Source: DASUZD01 sp036377055
GTDB taxonomy: Bacteria; Actinomycetota; Thermoleophilia; Gaiellales; Gaiellaceae
Length of the DNA: 22,791 bases
Assembly: GCA_036377055.1 (NCBI GenBank)
Contig: DASUZD010000131.1
Span: 1 to 22,791, forward strand
Reading direction: 5' to 3'
The notes beneath the pieces are model-generated. The model ran no database searches and was not told the origin of the DNA. It saw nothing but the letters and a program-made list of their open reading frames with translations. Each line of letters opens with the position of its first letter. The first letter of the stretch is position 1. Below, in pieces: positions 7,860 through 14,554 of this stretch. The position numbers were made by a program, and so were the translations under genes.

Positions 7860-8052
7860 GAGACATCGCGGCGTTGCAGGGCGCTTCGGCGAGGGTCGCG
7901 AACGTCTTGCGGATTGGCTTGCGGTCGTGGGGCGACCAAGTCACCGCCGGCTCGCTGCGGGATAGTCGCGCGACTGTCCGCAACCTTTCACGAGCCACCC
8001 AACCGAGCCATTCGGCAGGCCAACCGGCTCGCGCCGGAGGGCACACGATCAT
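7860..8052 (-). pseudogene. Probable tyrosine-integrase N-terminal remnant
   Basis: The minus-strand frame from ATG 8052 contains DRKPIRKTFATLAEA (coded about 7882-7926) preceded by VTWSPH. This resembles the N-terminal SAM-like/arm-binding region of actinobacterial tyrosine integrases, where a strand pattern of the type 'DGRxxRKTFxTLAEAxAW' precedes the core-binding domain. After it the family-like sequence seems to continue in another frame (ALQRRDVSR) and then stops, and the catalytic R-H-R-Y domain is absent. It lies within 45 bases of the tRNA-side repeat, the usual place for an integrase. The match is by eye over a short stretch, so the assignment is moderate. Confidence 0.42.
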
Positions 8053-8092
8053 GCCCGAATCCCGCTCAGCGACGCGAGATTCGGCCTAGCTG

Positions 8093-8152
8093 AGCGGAGG
8101 GGGAGGGATTTGAACCCTCGACGGACCCAGAGGCCCGTAACGGTTTTCGAGA
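8093..8152 (-). repeat. Proximal att-like repeat within the intact tRNA-Ser(CGA)
   Basis: This is the second copy of the perfect 60-bp repeat, matching 4031-4090. It comprises two bases beyond the tRNA 3' end and the gene up to the anticodon stem, the region most often used as an attachment site by tyrosine integrases. Confidence 0.85.
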
Positions 8153-8183
8153 CCGCCGCATTCGACCGCTCTGCCACCCCTCC
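8095..8183 (-). tRNA. tRNA-Ser(CGA)
   Basis: An 89-nt class II tRNA. The acceptor GGAGGGG pairs with CCCCTCC, followed by a G discriminator. The anticodon loop is CTCGAAA (anticodon CGA, reading UCG), there is a long variable arm typical of Ser, and the T loop is GGTTCAAATCC. CCA is not encoded. Its 3' 58 bases lie in the 60-bp att-like repeat. Confidence 0.95.
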
Positions 8184-8193
8184 GAGCCGGAAC

Positions 8194-8199
8194 AGGGTA
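8194..8199 (-). promoter_or_regulatory. Possible -10 box of tRNA-Ser(CGA)
   Basis: TACCCT on the minus strand, 10 bases before the tRNA 5' end. It sits where the two other tRNA-Ser genes have TACGAT. No convincing -35 was found. Confidence 0.4.
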
Positions 8200-8227
8200 C
8201 CGGGCACGGGTTTGCGCCGCGGGGCGC

Positions 8228-8306
8228 GATTCACTCCCGCTCCGCTCACAAACGCAACCGGTAGCCGAAGGAGGGGGTCCGTGGGGGAGCCATGGGTTCC
8301 CCTGCG
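8228..8306 (-). repeat. tRNA-Ser trailer repeat, copy A, with terminator hairpin
   Basis: It begins 4 bases beyond the 3' end of tRNA-Ser(GCT). The hairpin at 8284-8302 pairs GGGGA with TCCCC and continues as CC/GG across one mismatch. The C-rich CCCCCTCCTTCGGCTA stretch and a GAGCGGAGC stretch follow on the minus strand. Nearly the same order of blocks occurs at 20461-20544 after tRNA-Ser(TGA), and the hairpin part occurs at 8518-8556. The likely role is a tRNA transcription terminator. Confidence 0.6.
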
Positions 8307-8309
8307 ATA

Positions 8310-8400
8310 CGGAGAAGGAGGGATTCGAACCCTCGAGGCAGGGATTTCCCCACCTAACGCCTTAGCAGGGCGCCGCCTTCAGCCACTCGGCCACTTCTCC
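8310..8400 (-). tRNA. tRNA-Ser(GCT)
   Basis: A 91-nt class II tRNA. The acceptor GGAGAAG pairs with CTTCTCC, with a G discriminator. The anticodon loop is CTGCTAA (anticodon GCT, reading AGC/AGU), the variable arm is long, and the T loop is GGTTCGAATCC. CCA is not encoded. Confidence 0.95.
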
Positions 8401-8410
8401 GTGCCGCCGG

Positions 8411-8416
8411 ATCGTA
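8411..8416 (-). promoter_or_regulatory. -10 box of tRNA-Ser(GCT)
   Basis: TACGAT on the minus strand, 10 bases before the tRNA 5' end. The same box is retained at 8604-8609 before the truncated copy and at 20646-20651 before tRNA-Ser(TGA). Confidence 0.5.
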
Positions 8417-8466
8417 GCCAAGCTGGCCGCCGGAACGTTTGTCCGCGAGAGCGAGTCGCCGCCGGA

Positions 8467-8483
8467 GGCGGGCTTTGCCCGCC
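8467..8483. terminator. Perfect 7-bp hairpin
   Basis: GGCGGGC pairs with GCCCGCC around a TTT loop, flanked by a short direct repeat GCCGGAGG. It lies between the truncated tRNA copy and the promoter of tRNA-Ser(GCT). It may be a second terminator or a small dispersed repeat. Confidence 0.35.
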
Positions 8484-8517
8484 GGAGGCAAACGGCGCAG
8501 GGAGACGGCGAGCGTGG

Positions 8518-8556
8518 AAGGAGGGGGCTCACGGGGGAGCCAGGGGTTCCTCCGTG
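8518..8556 (-). repeat. tRNA-Ser trailer repeat, copy B, with hairpin
   Basis: The hairpin at 8530-8556 pairs CACGG with CCGTG, then GGA with TCC and CC with GG. It is closely related to copies A and C. It directly follows the truncated tRNA-Ser copy, so tRNA and trailer were probably duplicated together before the tRNA 3' half was lost. Confidence 0.55.
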
Positions 8557-8559
8557 CTG

Positions 8560-8593
8560 AGGGCGCCGCCTTCAGCCACTCGGCCACTTCTCC
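8560..8593 (-). pseudogene. Truncated tRNA-Ser(GCT) copy (5' half only)
   Basis: Bases 8560-8612 match 8367-8419 with one mismatch. The match covers the acceptor 5' strand, the D arm, part of the anticodon stem, and the upstream region with its TACGAT box. The anticodon loop, variable arm, T arm and acceptor 3' strand are missing, so no tRNA can form. Confidence 0.8.
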
Positions 8594-8647
8594 GTGCCGG
8601 CGGATCGTAGCCGAGGAGCCTGCCGGAACGTCCACCCCGGAGGGCGC

Positions 8648-8800
8648 TTAGCGTCGCGGCGAGCCGCGGCCGCGGAGCGGCGACTGCTGGTCGCGAAGAC
8701 GCTGGAGCTCGTTCCGGTCCATATGCCCCAAGTCGTCTGCGTACTTCGCGAGCTTGCGCTCTTTCCGCGCCGCCCGCCACTTGCGGAAGCTCCAAGCCAT
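8648..8800 (-). CDS. Candidate small basic protein, 50 aa
   Basis: A short ORF from ATG 8800 to TAA 8648. It is highly charged (MAWSFRKWRAARKERKLAK...) and ends in an Arg/Gly/Pro-rich tail. The first 40 residues could form an amphipathic helix. Most codons end in G or C, as in real genes here. A purine-rich GGAAGGGGG lies about 17 bases before the ATG, further than normal. I do not recognise a family; a nucleic-acid-binding role would be a guess from charge alone. Confidence 0.42.
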   Translation of the reverse strand: MAWSFRKWRAARKERKLAKYADDLGHMDRNELQRLRDQQSPLRGRGSPRR

Positions 8801-8987
8801 TCGGTGAGGCTAGCAATCCCCCTTCCGGAGCATGCCGCCGTGGCGTTGAGCGCCACCATGAGATCTGCCGGCTCCCCCTCGCCGGCTCTCGCGAGCCCGT
8901 CTGCGGCAACGAAGGCGGGCTTTGCGCTTTCTGGCGAGAATCCCGCTCTCGTAAAGAACGTCCGCCGCGACGGCGTGCGTCTCTTCG

Positions 8988-9287
8988 CTAGTCGTTGATG
9001 CGCGCGATCAGCTCACTGCGCCGCAGTACCTTCACGGCGGCGCCGGCGAGTCGTACGTCGAAGCCGCTCTCCTTCGGGAAGAGCACCTTGTCGCCGGGCT
9101 CGACGCCCTCCACGTCGCTTCCCGTCGCCGTCACGATGCCTGTACGGCACCCGGCGTCGTCGCTCGCGGGGATGATCAGGCCGGTGCGCGTCTCGGTCTC
9201 CTCCTCCGAGGGCTGCACGACCACGAAATCGTCGAGCGGCTTCAGCGAGAGGTCGAGGCGCTGAGGCTCCTCCAGCACGCAAGACAC
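8988..9287 (-). CDS. groES: GroES-like co-chaperonin, stand-alone
   Basis: About 99 residues with the Cpn10 fold signature. It starts with the beta strand LKPLDDFVVVQPSEEE, followed by a mobile-loop region ending GLIIPASDD (the loop that docks on GroEL) and RTGIVTATGSD. It ends with the late motif GDKVLFPKESGFDV and the C-terminal strand. GTG 9287 is chosen because GGGGAG lies 4 bases upstream; GTG 9278 would give 96 residues, nearer the usual length. No groEL is adjacent, so it may be a second or divergent copy, or one acting with a distant GroEL. It is divergent from the methyltransferase, with only 13 bases between starts. Confidence 0.8.
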   Translation of the reverse strand: MSCVLEEPQRLDLSLKPLDDFVVVQPSEEETETRTGLIIPASDDAGCRTGIVTATGSDVEGVEPGDKVLFPKESGFDVRLAGAAVKVLRRSELIARIND

Positions 9288-9300
9288 GATACTCCCCGGC

Positions 9301-10047
9301 GTGACCGTCGACCGCCGGCGCTTCCGCTCCGATCGGCTCCCGCTCGACCACTTCGACTCGCGGTTCTCGGACGACAACCTCGCGTTCTGGCCGCCCCTCT
9401 TCGTCGAGCTCGCGCACATCCGCGCGGGCGACCGCGTCCTCGACGTCGGCTGCGGGACGGGCGGCTACTCGATCGCGATCGCGGCGGCAACGTCGGCCCG
9501 CGTGACCGGCGTCGACGAGTCGGAGCGCTTCATCGCCCGCGCGAGGGAGAAGCCCGGCGCCGCCACGTTCGTCGTCGGCGACGCGGAGCGGCTTCCGTTC
9601 GACGCCGCCTCGTTCGACCGGGTTCTCCTCTCGCTCGTCCTGCACCAGCTCGAGCGGCCGGAGGCGGCCCTCAGCGAGGCGTTCCGGGTGCTCGGTGACG
9701 GCGGCATCGCGCTCATCCGGACGATCGCGCCCGAGGACGCCTACGACCGCATCCCCGAGCGCTACCTCCGGCGGATGGCAGACGCGGACGCGGCGCGGCT
9801 CCTGCCGACGGACGCGATCGTCGAGATGCTCGAAGGCGCCGGCTTCACGCAGATCTCGGCCAAGCGCGTCCTCCGAAACAAGCAGCTCTCGCTCCCGGCG
9901 GTCGAGCAGGCGCTCCGCGCAGAGCGCGCACGGTACGACTTCCTGACCGACACGGAGATCGACAGCGCGATACGGCAACTGCGCGAGGACGGCGGCCCGT
10001 GGGTCGACCCGCGCCCGAACACGATCCTCGTCGCGACGAAGTGCTGA
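9301..10047 (+). CDS. Class I SAM-dependent methyltransferase
   Basis: A 248-residue protein with the Methyltransf_11-type Rossmann fold. Motif I is VLDVGCGTGGYS (about residues 46-57), the acidic end of strand 2 is VTGVDESERF, and motif II/post-I is GDAERLPFDAASFDRVLLSLVLHQL. These are the signs of a SAM-binding methyltransferase; the substrate is unknown. The GTG start has no evident ribosome site and lies 13 bases from the divergent GroES-like gene, so it may be translated leaderless. The stop overlaps the GTG start of the polymerase gene. Confidence 0.85.
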   Translation: MTVDRRRFRSDRLPLDHFDSRFSDDNLAFWPPLFVELAHIRAGDRVLDVGCGTGGYSIAIAAATSARVTGVDESERFIARAREKPGAATFVVGDAERLPFDAASFDRVLLSLVLHQLERPEAALSEAFRVLGDGGIALIRTIAPEDAYDRIPERYLRRMADADAARLLPTDAIVEMLEGAGFTQISAKRVLRNKQLSLPAVEQALRAERARYDFLTDTEIDSAIRQLREDGGPWVDPRPNTILVATKC

Positions 10048-10943
10048 TCGACGGCCAGGAGGTCAAGCTCACCAACCTCGACAAGGTCTTCTTCCCCGAG
10101 CCGGGGCTGACGAAGGGCGATCTCGTCCGCTACTACGTCGACCTCGCCGATTGCGCGCTCCCGCACCTGCGCCGGCGGCCGTTCCACATGAAGCGCTTCC
10201 CGAACGGCGTCGAGGGCGACTTCTTCCACCAGAAGCGCGTCCCGCCGCATCCGGACTACGTCGACGAGGTCTTCGTCCGGTTCCCGAGCGGCCACTCGAC
10301 CGTGTTCGCGATCGTCGACAACGCGGCCGCGCTCGCGTGGGTGATCAACCTCGGCTGCATCGAGCTGCACACATGGCACTCGCGCGTGCCGGAGATCGAG
10401 AAGCCGGACTACATGCTGATCGACCTCGACCCGACGACGGACGGGCAGTGGCCGTACGTGCGCCAGATCGCCGGGGTCGTGCACGAGGCGATGGACGAGC
10501 TCGGGCTGCCGTCGTACCCGAAGACGTCCGGCGCGACGGGCTTCCACGTGCTCGTGCCGATCGAGCCGGAGCTCGAGTTCCCGCACGTCCGGCGGTTCGC
10601 GAAGGCGCTCGCGGAGGAGGTCGAGCGACGGGTCGGCGACCAGGAGGTCGCGACGACGACCTGGCGGGTCAAGGACCGCCGCGGAGTCTTCGTCGACTTC
10701 GGCCAGAACGCCCGCGACCGGACGATCGCGAGCGCCTACTCGATCCGGCCGACGCCCGACGCGCGCGCCTCGGCGCCGCTCCGCTGGCACGAGGTACCGG
10801 AGGTCGATCCGGCCGACTTCACGCTGACGACGATGCGCGACCGGGTCGCCGAGGTCGGCGACCTGACGGCCGGCATGTGGGACCGCAAGGTCAGCCTTCG
10901 TCCGTGCTTCGAGCGGCTCGGCCTGGATCCGCCGGAGACCTAG
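10041..10943 (+). CDS. ligD: NHEJ-type DNA polymerase/primase (LigD polymerase domain, stand-alone)
   Basis: A 300-residue archaeo-eukaryotic-primase-type polymerase. It matches the LigD PolDom: early KLTNLDKVFFPE, HMKRFPNGV, then catalytic DLD (D128, D130) in YMLIDLDP, the nucleotide-binding KTSGATGFHV, and third catalytic Asp D219 in RGVFVDFGQN. In bacterial end joining this domain fills gaps at Ku-bound ends, preferring ribonucleotides. Ligase and phosphoesterase domains are absent; a separate ATP-dependent ligase lies 1.8 kb away. The GTG at 10041 is chosen because it overlaps the methyltransferase stop and gives the family N-terminus; GTG 9999 would add 14 unrelated residues. No ku gene is seen in the window. 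Confidence 0.9.
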   Translation: MLIDGQEVKLTNLDKVFFPEPGLTKGDLVRYYVDLADCALPHLRRRPFHMKRFPNGVEGDFFHQKRVPPHPDYVDEVFVRFPSGHSTVFAIVDNAAALAWVINLGCIELHTWHSRVPEIEKPDYMLIDLDPTTDGQWPYVRQIAGVVHEAMDELGLPSYPKTSGATGFHVLVPIEPELEFPHVRRFAKALAEEVERRVGDQEVATTTWRVKDRRGVFVDFGQNARDRTIASAYSIRPTPDARASAPLRWHEVPEVDPADFTLTTMRDRVAEVGDLTAGMWDRKVSLRPCFERLGLDPPET

Positions 10944-11433
10944 CGGCCAGCGAATCGAGCGTCGCGACGACGTCGCGCGCCCGCCCTTCGAAGAGGTTCC
11001 GCGCGGCGAGGTTGCCGCTCTGGTGGACGGCGTGGACGAGACGGTCGATCGCCAGCATCTTCTCCACGTAGGTCGTCAGCCGCGGGAAGCGCGACGCAAA
11101 GTCCGCGAACGCCTCCCGCGCGCCGATGCCGTACAGGTCTCGATGGTGGAACGTGGCGTGATAGTCCCCAGCAGTGATCGACCAGCCGCACCCGGGGCCG
11201 GTCGAGGCTCGCTCGTCAGGCTGGCCGATCCACGGGACCTCGAACGTCGTTCCGCACTCGGGGCAGGCGACCTTGCTGTCGGCGACGAGCACCACGTCCT
11301 GGCAGCGTGCGACGAGCCTCCACCCGACGTCGTCGACGAGGTCGTCGTCACGCAGCATCTTCGCGTCGGCCTCGTACAGCCTGACGATCATCGAGACCGG
11401 GAGCTTCGGCGCCCACCGAATGCGTTTGTCCAT
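10891..11433 (-). CDS. Zinc-ribbon-like hypothetical protein
   Basis: A 180-residue protein of a conserved but uncharacterised type. It starts MDKRIRWAPKLP and has a helical N-terminal part with acidic stretches. A ribbon-like section follows with CPECG (C57, C60) and PGCGW (C82). The usual fourth Cys appears replaced by Gly79, so metal binding may use a His or be lost. The following YHATFHHRDLYG, a helical segment ending in HAVHQSGNLAARNLFEG, and the close of the domain fit the family as I recall it. The start ATG 11433 has only a weak ribosome site. Its 3' end overlaps the polymerase gene by 53 bases, tail to tail. The function is unknown. Confidence 0.7.
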   Translation of the reverse strand: MDKRIRWAPKLPVSMIVRLYEADAKMLRDDDLVDDVGWRLVARCQDVVLVADSKVACPECGTTFEVPWIGQPDERASTGPGCGWSITAGDYHATFHHRDLYGIGAREAFADFASRFPRLTTYVEKMLAIDRLVHAVHQSGNLAARNLFEGRARDVVATLDSLAARSPADPGRAARSTDEG

Positions 11434-11472
11434 GCCCGTTCTTTTACAGCGTCGTAATCGGCTTCGGGTACG

Positions 11473-12753
11473 GTGGCCGGCTTGCGGAAGGCCCTCCTCG
11501 TCATCGCGGCGCTCGCGCTCTGGGCTCCCGGCGTCGCCCAGGCGTCGAGCTCGATTCGCTACGGCGTCCAGGACGACGCCTGGCTCGCGTCCGGCCCCGG
11601 AACCGTCTCCGACCGCGTCGATCGGCTCCAGCGGCTCGGCGTCCAGATCGTCCGCTACACCGTCCGCTGGGATCAGGTCGCGCGGCGCTCGCCGGCACGT
11701 CCGTCTTCGCCTGCCGATCCCGCGTACGACTGGGCGATTCCGGACTCGGTGCTGAACGCCCTGCACGAGGCCGGCATCGACGCCGTCGTCACGCTCTACG
11801 GCACGCCGAAGTGGGCGAACGGCGGCAGGGGCCCGAACTTCGCGCCGCGATCGCCGTCCATGGTCGCCGCGTTCGCGCGCGCGACGGCCGTCCACTACCC
11901 GTGGGTGCGGCGCTGGCTGATCTGGAACGAGCCGAACCAGCGGATCTGGCTTCGCCCGACCTCGGCGACCGTCTACACGCGAACGCTGCTCAACCCGGCG
12001 TATTCGGCGCTCCATGGCGTCCGGCGGAACGTGCTGGTGGGGGGCGCTGTGACGGCGCCGCGGGGGAACGTCGGCGGCGTCTCGCCCGTCGACTGGCTCC
12101 GCCAGCTGGCCGCGGCCCACGCCCGGCTCGACGCCTACGCCTCGAACCCGTACCCGCTCAACCCGCGCAGCGAGACGCCGTGGTCGGGCGGCTGCACGCG
12201 GTGCCGGACGTTCACGATGGCGAACCTGCCGACGCTCCTCGCCGACGTGCAGCGTTACTTCCCCGGCAAGCGCGTGTGGCTGACGGAGTACGGCTACCAG
12301 ACGAACCCGCCCGACCGCTTCCTCGGCGTGTCGCTGGCGCTCCAGGCGCGCTACCTCGCTGACGCCGCGCTGCGCGCCTACCTCGCCCCGCGCGTCGACA
12401 TGCTGATCAACTTCCTCGTCCGTGACGAGCCGAACGTCGGCCGCTGGCAGAGCGGGCTCCTCAACATCGGCGGCGTCGCGAAGCCCTCGTACTACGCGTT
12501 CTCGCTTCCCCTCGCCGAGGTCTCGAGGCACGGCTCGACGACGGTCCTGTGGGGTCAGGTCAGGCCGGGCTCCGGGCGGAGGACCTACGTGCTCGAGCAG
12601 CTCGTCCTCGGTCGCTGGAAGATCGTCGGCGGCGTCGCGCGAACCGACTCGCGGGGGTTCCTGCGCAGGACGGTGCGTGCGCCCGCGGGTGCACGTTTCC
12701 GGCTGGTCTCGCCGCCGCTCGAGCTGACGAGCCCGGCGCTCTCCGTTACTTAG
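11473..12753 (+). CDS. Secreted glycoside-hydrolase-like protein (clan GH-A type)
   Basis: A 426-residue exported protein. The signal peptide has a basic start, a hydrophobic core of about residues 7-18 and a VAQA site near residue 24. The rest looks like a (beta/alpha)8 barrel: early VRYTVRWDQVA, then LIWNEPNQ with the probable acid/base Glu153, and WLTEYGYQT with the probable nucleophile Glu272. These Glu positions at strands 4 and 7 define clan GH-A. A C-terminal beta-rich module (about residues 345-426) follows. The substrate cannot be read; a polysaccharide outside the cell is likely. GTG 11473 is used; TTG 11482 is possible. The stop overlaps that of the convergent ligase by 3 bases. 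Confidence 0.82.
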   Translation: MAGLRKALLVIAALALWAPGVAQASSSIRYGVQDDAWLASGPGTVSDRVDRLQRLGVQIVRYTVRWDQVARRSPARPSSPADPAYDWAIPDSVLNALHEAGIDAVVTLYGTPKWANGGRGPNFAPRSPSMVAAFARATAVHYPWVRRWLIWNEPNQRIWLRPTSATVYTRTLLNPAYSALHGVRRNVLVGGAVTAPRGNVGGVSPVDWLRQLAAAHARLDAYASNPYPLNPRSETPWSGGCTRCRTFTMANLPTLLADVQRYFPGKRVWLTEYGYQTNPPDRFLGVSLALQARYLADAALRAYLAPRVDMLINFLVRDEPNVGRWQSGLLNIGGVAKPSYYAFSLPLAEVSRHGSTTVLWGQVRPGSGRRTYVLEQLVLGRWKIVGGVARTDSRGFLRRTVRAPAGARFRLVSPPLELTSPALSVT

Positions 12754-13760
12754 CCAGCAGCTAGGAGCTTCGGCACCGTCAGGTCGTCGGGGCGGCGCGG
12801 CGGGCGGACCTCGCGCCATGTGCATTGCGCCGGATCCTTGTCCGGCCGGAAGCGGAGGAGCCTCGTGCCGTGCCGGAACCGGTGCCGCTCGAGCTTGTCG
12901 AACCGGATCTCGCAGACGAGCTCGGGCCGGACGCCCGCCTCCTCGAGCTCGCCTGTGCCCCAGCGGTTCGGCTCGGAGAAGCCGCGCTCGGGCGCCCCTT
13001 CGAGCAGCGGCAGGACCTTCCCCGCGATCTCGTCGTGGCGCCGGGCGCCGACCGCGGCCGAGCCGACGTAGCGCAGCTCGCCGTCGTCGTAGAGCCCGAG
13101 GAGGAGCGTCGCGATCCGACGTTCGGCCTTCGACTTCCAGCGAATCCCGACGACCACGCAGTCGGCCGTGCGGTGCGGCTTCACCTTGACGACGCCGTCG
13201 CGCGAGCCCGGGAGGTACGGGACGTCGAGGCGCTTCGCGATGACCCCGTCGAGGCCCGCCGCCTCGAGCCCGCTCAGCCATTGCGCCGCCTCGTCCCGGT
13301 CGCGCGAGACCGGCGAGAGCTGGAAGCCGTCCGCGAGCCGCTCGAGCTCGGCCCGCCGCTCCTCGAGCGGGCGGCGCCAGACCTCGTCACCGTCCCAGAG
13401 GAGCACGTCGAACGCGACGAACTGCGCCGGGATCTCGCCGGCGAGGCGCCGAACGCGGCTCTCCGCGGGGTGCAGCCGCATCTGCATCGCGTCGAAGTCG
13501 AGGACGCCCTCGCGCTCGATCACGATCTCGCCGTCGAGCGCCGAGTGCTCCGGCAGCTGCTCGCCGAGCGGTCTCAGCTCGGGGAAGTACCGGAGCAGCG
13601 GCCGGCCGTTCCGGCTCCACAGCGCGAGCTCGCCGCCGTCGTTCTCGAGCACGCCGCGGAAGCCGTCCCACTTCGGCTCGTACTGCCATCGGTCGCCGGC
13701 CGGGAGCTCCGCGACGAGCTCCGCCTCCATGGGCGGAAAGGGCACGTTTGGTCCGGGCAT
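12750..13760 (-). CDS. ATP-dependent DNA ligase (LigC/LigD ligase-domain type)
   Basis: A 336-residue ligase that would seal nicks after self-adenylation. Motif I is EPKWDGFRG with nucleophile Lys30. The other motifs are LDGEIVI (III), FVAFDVLLWDG (IIIa), LDGVIAKR (IV) and GVVKVKP (V). A C-terminal OB-fold domain follows, with ATLLLGLYDDGELRYVGS and a conserved late segment (FRHGTRLLRFRPDKDP, then CTWREV). Length and order match stand-alone ligases used in actinobacterial end joining or repair. With the polymerase at 10041 it makes a split equivalent of LigD; no phosphoesterase domain or ku is seen. The ATG at 13760 is 20 bases from the GTG of the divergent gene. Confidence 0.93.
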   Translation of the reverse strand: MPGPNVPFPPMEAELVAELPAGDRWQYEPKWDGFRGVLENDGGELALWSRNGRPLLRYFPELRPLGEQLPEHSALDGEIVIEREGVLDFDAMQMRLHPAESRVRRLAGEIPAQFVAFDVLLWDGDEVWRRPLEERRAELERLADGFQLSPVSRDRDEAAQWLSGLEAAGLDGVIAKRLDVPYLPGSRDGVVKVKPHRTADCVVVGIRWKSKAERRIATLLLGLYDDGELRYVGSAAVGARRHDEIAGKVLPLLEGAPERGFSEPNRWGTGELEEAGVRPELVCEIRFDKLERHRFRHGTRLLRFRPDKDPAQCTWREVRPPRRPDDLTVPKLLAAG

Positions 13761-13780
13761 GGCCCGAGAAGGCTAACCCC

Positions 13781-14551
13781 GTGGGCGATCTCGACGGGGT
13801 CTGGAAGGTCGAGCGGGTCGGCGGCGCGCTGCCGCCGCTCCGAGGCGTGACGAAGCGGATCCACGGCACGCGCGGGCAAACGACCTTCCCGGGGCTCCCG
13901 CCGATGCCGTTCGAGGTCAGGGGCCTTTCGCTGCACTACCAGGCGCCGTTCTCGGGTCTCGTCGACGTGCTCGAGCCCGAGGGCGCGGACGCCTTTCGCG
14001 GCCGTGCCACTATCGGCGGCCGCACCTTCGGACACTTCGAGATGAGGAGGCAGGACATGGCAACCGAGCTCGAGGCTCAGCTGGTCAAGCACATCGACGA
14101 GGCGGTCGCTTTGGAGCAGAACGTCCTGCGGATGCTCGACGGGATGATCTCGACGACCGAGGACGACGAGATCCGCGGCGCTCTTCGCCAGCACAAGCTG
14201 GAGACCGAGACGCACCTCGAGCGGATGCAGAAGCGGCTCGAGGCGCACGACGCGTCGACGTCGGTGGTGCGGGAGGCCGGCGGCGTGCTCGGCGCGCTGA
14301 TGAAGAGCGTCGTCGACCTGACGCGCTCCGAGAAGGCCGGCCGCAACGCGCGCGACGGCTTCGCGACCGAGCACATGGAGATCGCGAGCTACGAGCTGCT
14401 CGCGCGGATCGCCGAGCGGGCGGGCGACGAGGAGACGGCGAAGGCCGCACGCGAGATCATCGGCGACGAGCAGAAGATGGCCGACCTGATCGCGTCGAAC
14501 TGGGACAAGTTCGCCGAGCTCTCGCTCAGCGAGGCGGGCGTCAAGGCCTAG
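13781..14551 (+). CDS. Lipocalin-like domain fused in frame to a ferritin-like (DUF892-type) protein
   Basis: One open frame of 256 residues with two unlike parts. Residues 1-92 (DLDGVWKVERVGG...GRTFGHFEMRR) look like a small beta-barrel, lipocalin-like domain. Residues 93-256 form a four-helix ferritin-like protein of the YciE/YciF (DUF892) sort: EAVALEQNVLRMLDG, ALRQHKLETETHLERM, TEHMEIASYELLARIAERAGD and IIGDEQKMADLIASNWDKF, with Glu and His placed as di-metal ligands. Met93 (ATG 14057) has a perfect GAGGAGG 6 bases upstream inside the first part. The ferritin-like protein may therefore also be made alone, or the upstream gene may have lost its stop. The start is GTG 13781. Confidence 0.72.
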   Translation: MGDLDGVWKVERVGGALPPLRGVTKRIHGTRGQTTFPGLPPMPFEVRGLSLHYQAPFSGLVDVLEPEGADAFRGRATIGGRTFGHFEMRRQDMATELEAQLVKHIDEAVALEQNVLRMLDGMISTTEDDEIRGALRQHKLETETHLERMQKRLEAHDASTSVVREAGGVLGALMKSVVDLTRSEKAGRNARDGFATEHMEIASYELLARIAERAGDEETAKAAREIIGDEQKMADLIASNWDKFAELSLSEAGVKA

Positions 14552-14554
14552 CGC

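Larger units (their letters stand above)
4031..8092. mobile_element. Putative tRNA-Ser-integrated mini-island bounded by 60-bp direct repeats
   Basis: The 60-bp sequence covering the 3' part of tRNA-Ser(CGA), from the anticodon stem to two bases past the 3' end, occurs perfectly at 8093-8152 (in the intact gene) and at 4031-4090 (alone). This is what site-specific integration into a tRNA 3' end leaves behind: the incoming element restores the tRNA and pushes the old 3' end to the far junction. The 4062-bp unit contains the chimeric oxidase gene, a candidate small secreted protein and a probable integrase remnant next to the tRNA. No intact recombinase or replication gene is visible, so the element is now non-autonomous or decayed. 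A tandem partial duplication of the tRNA is the main alternative. Confidence 0.7.

Noticed and set aside
8049..8249. Short minus-strand ORF covering tRNA-Ser(CGA)
   Set aside because: It is a translation of the tRNA itself; such false ORFs are common over tRNA-Ser genes.
8801..8987. Gene between the small basic ORF and the GroES-like gene
   Set aside because: The open frames here lack a recognisable protein pattern or ribosome site. There is a short inverted repeat (GTGGCG/CGCCAC) but no further feature I can support.
10891..13281. A 796-codon minus-strand open frame
   Set aside because: Only its last 181 codons (from ATG 11433) look real. The rest is antisense to the glycosidase and ligase region and is Arg/Ala/Pro-rich shadow sequence.
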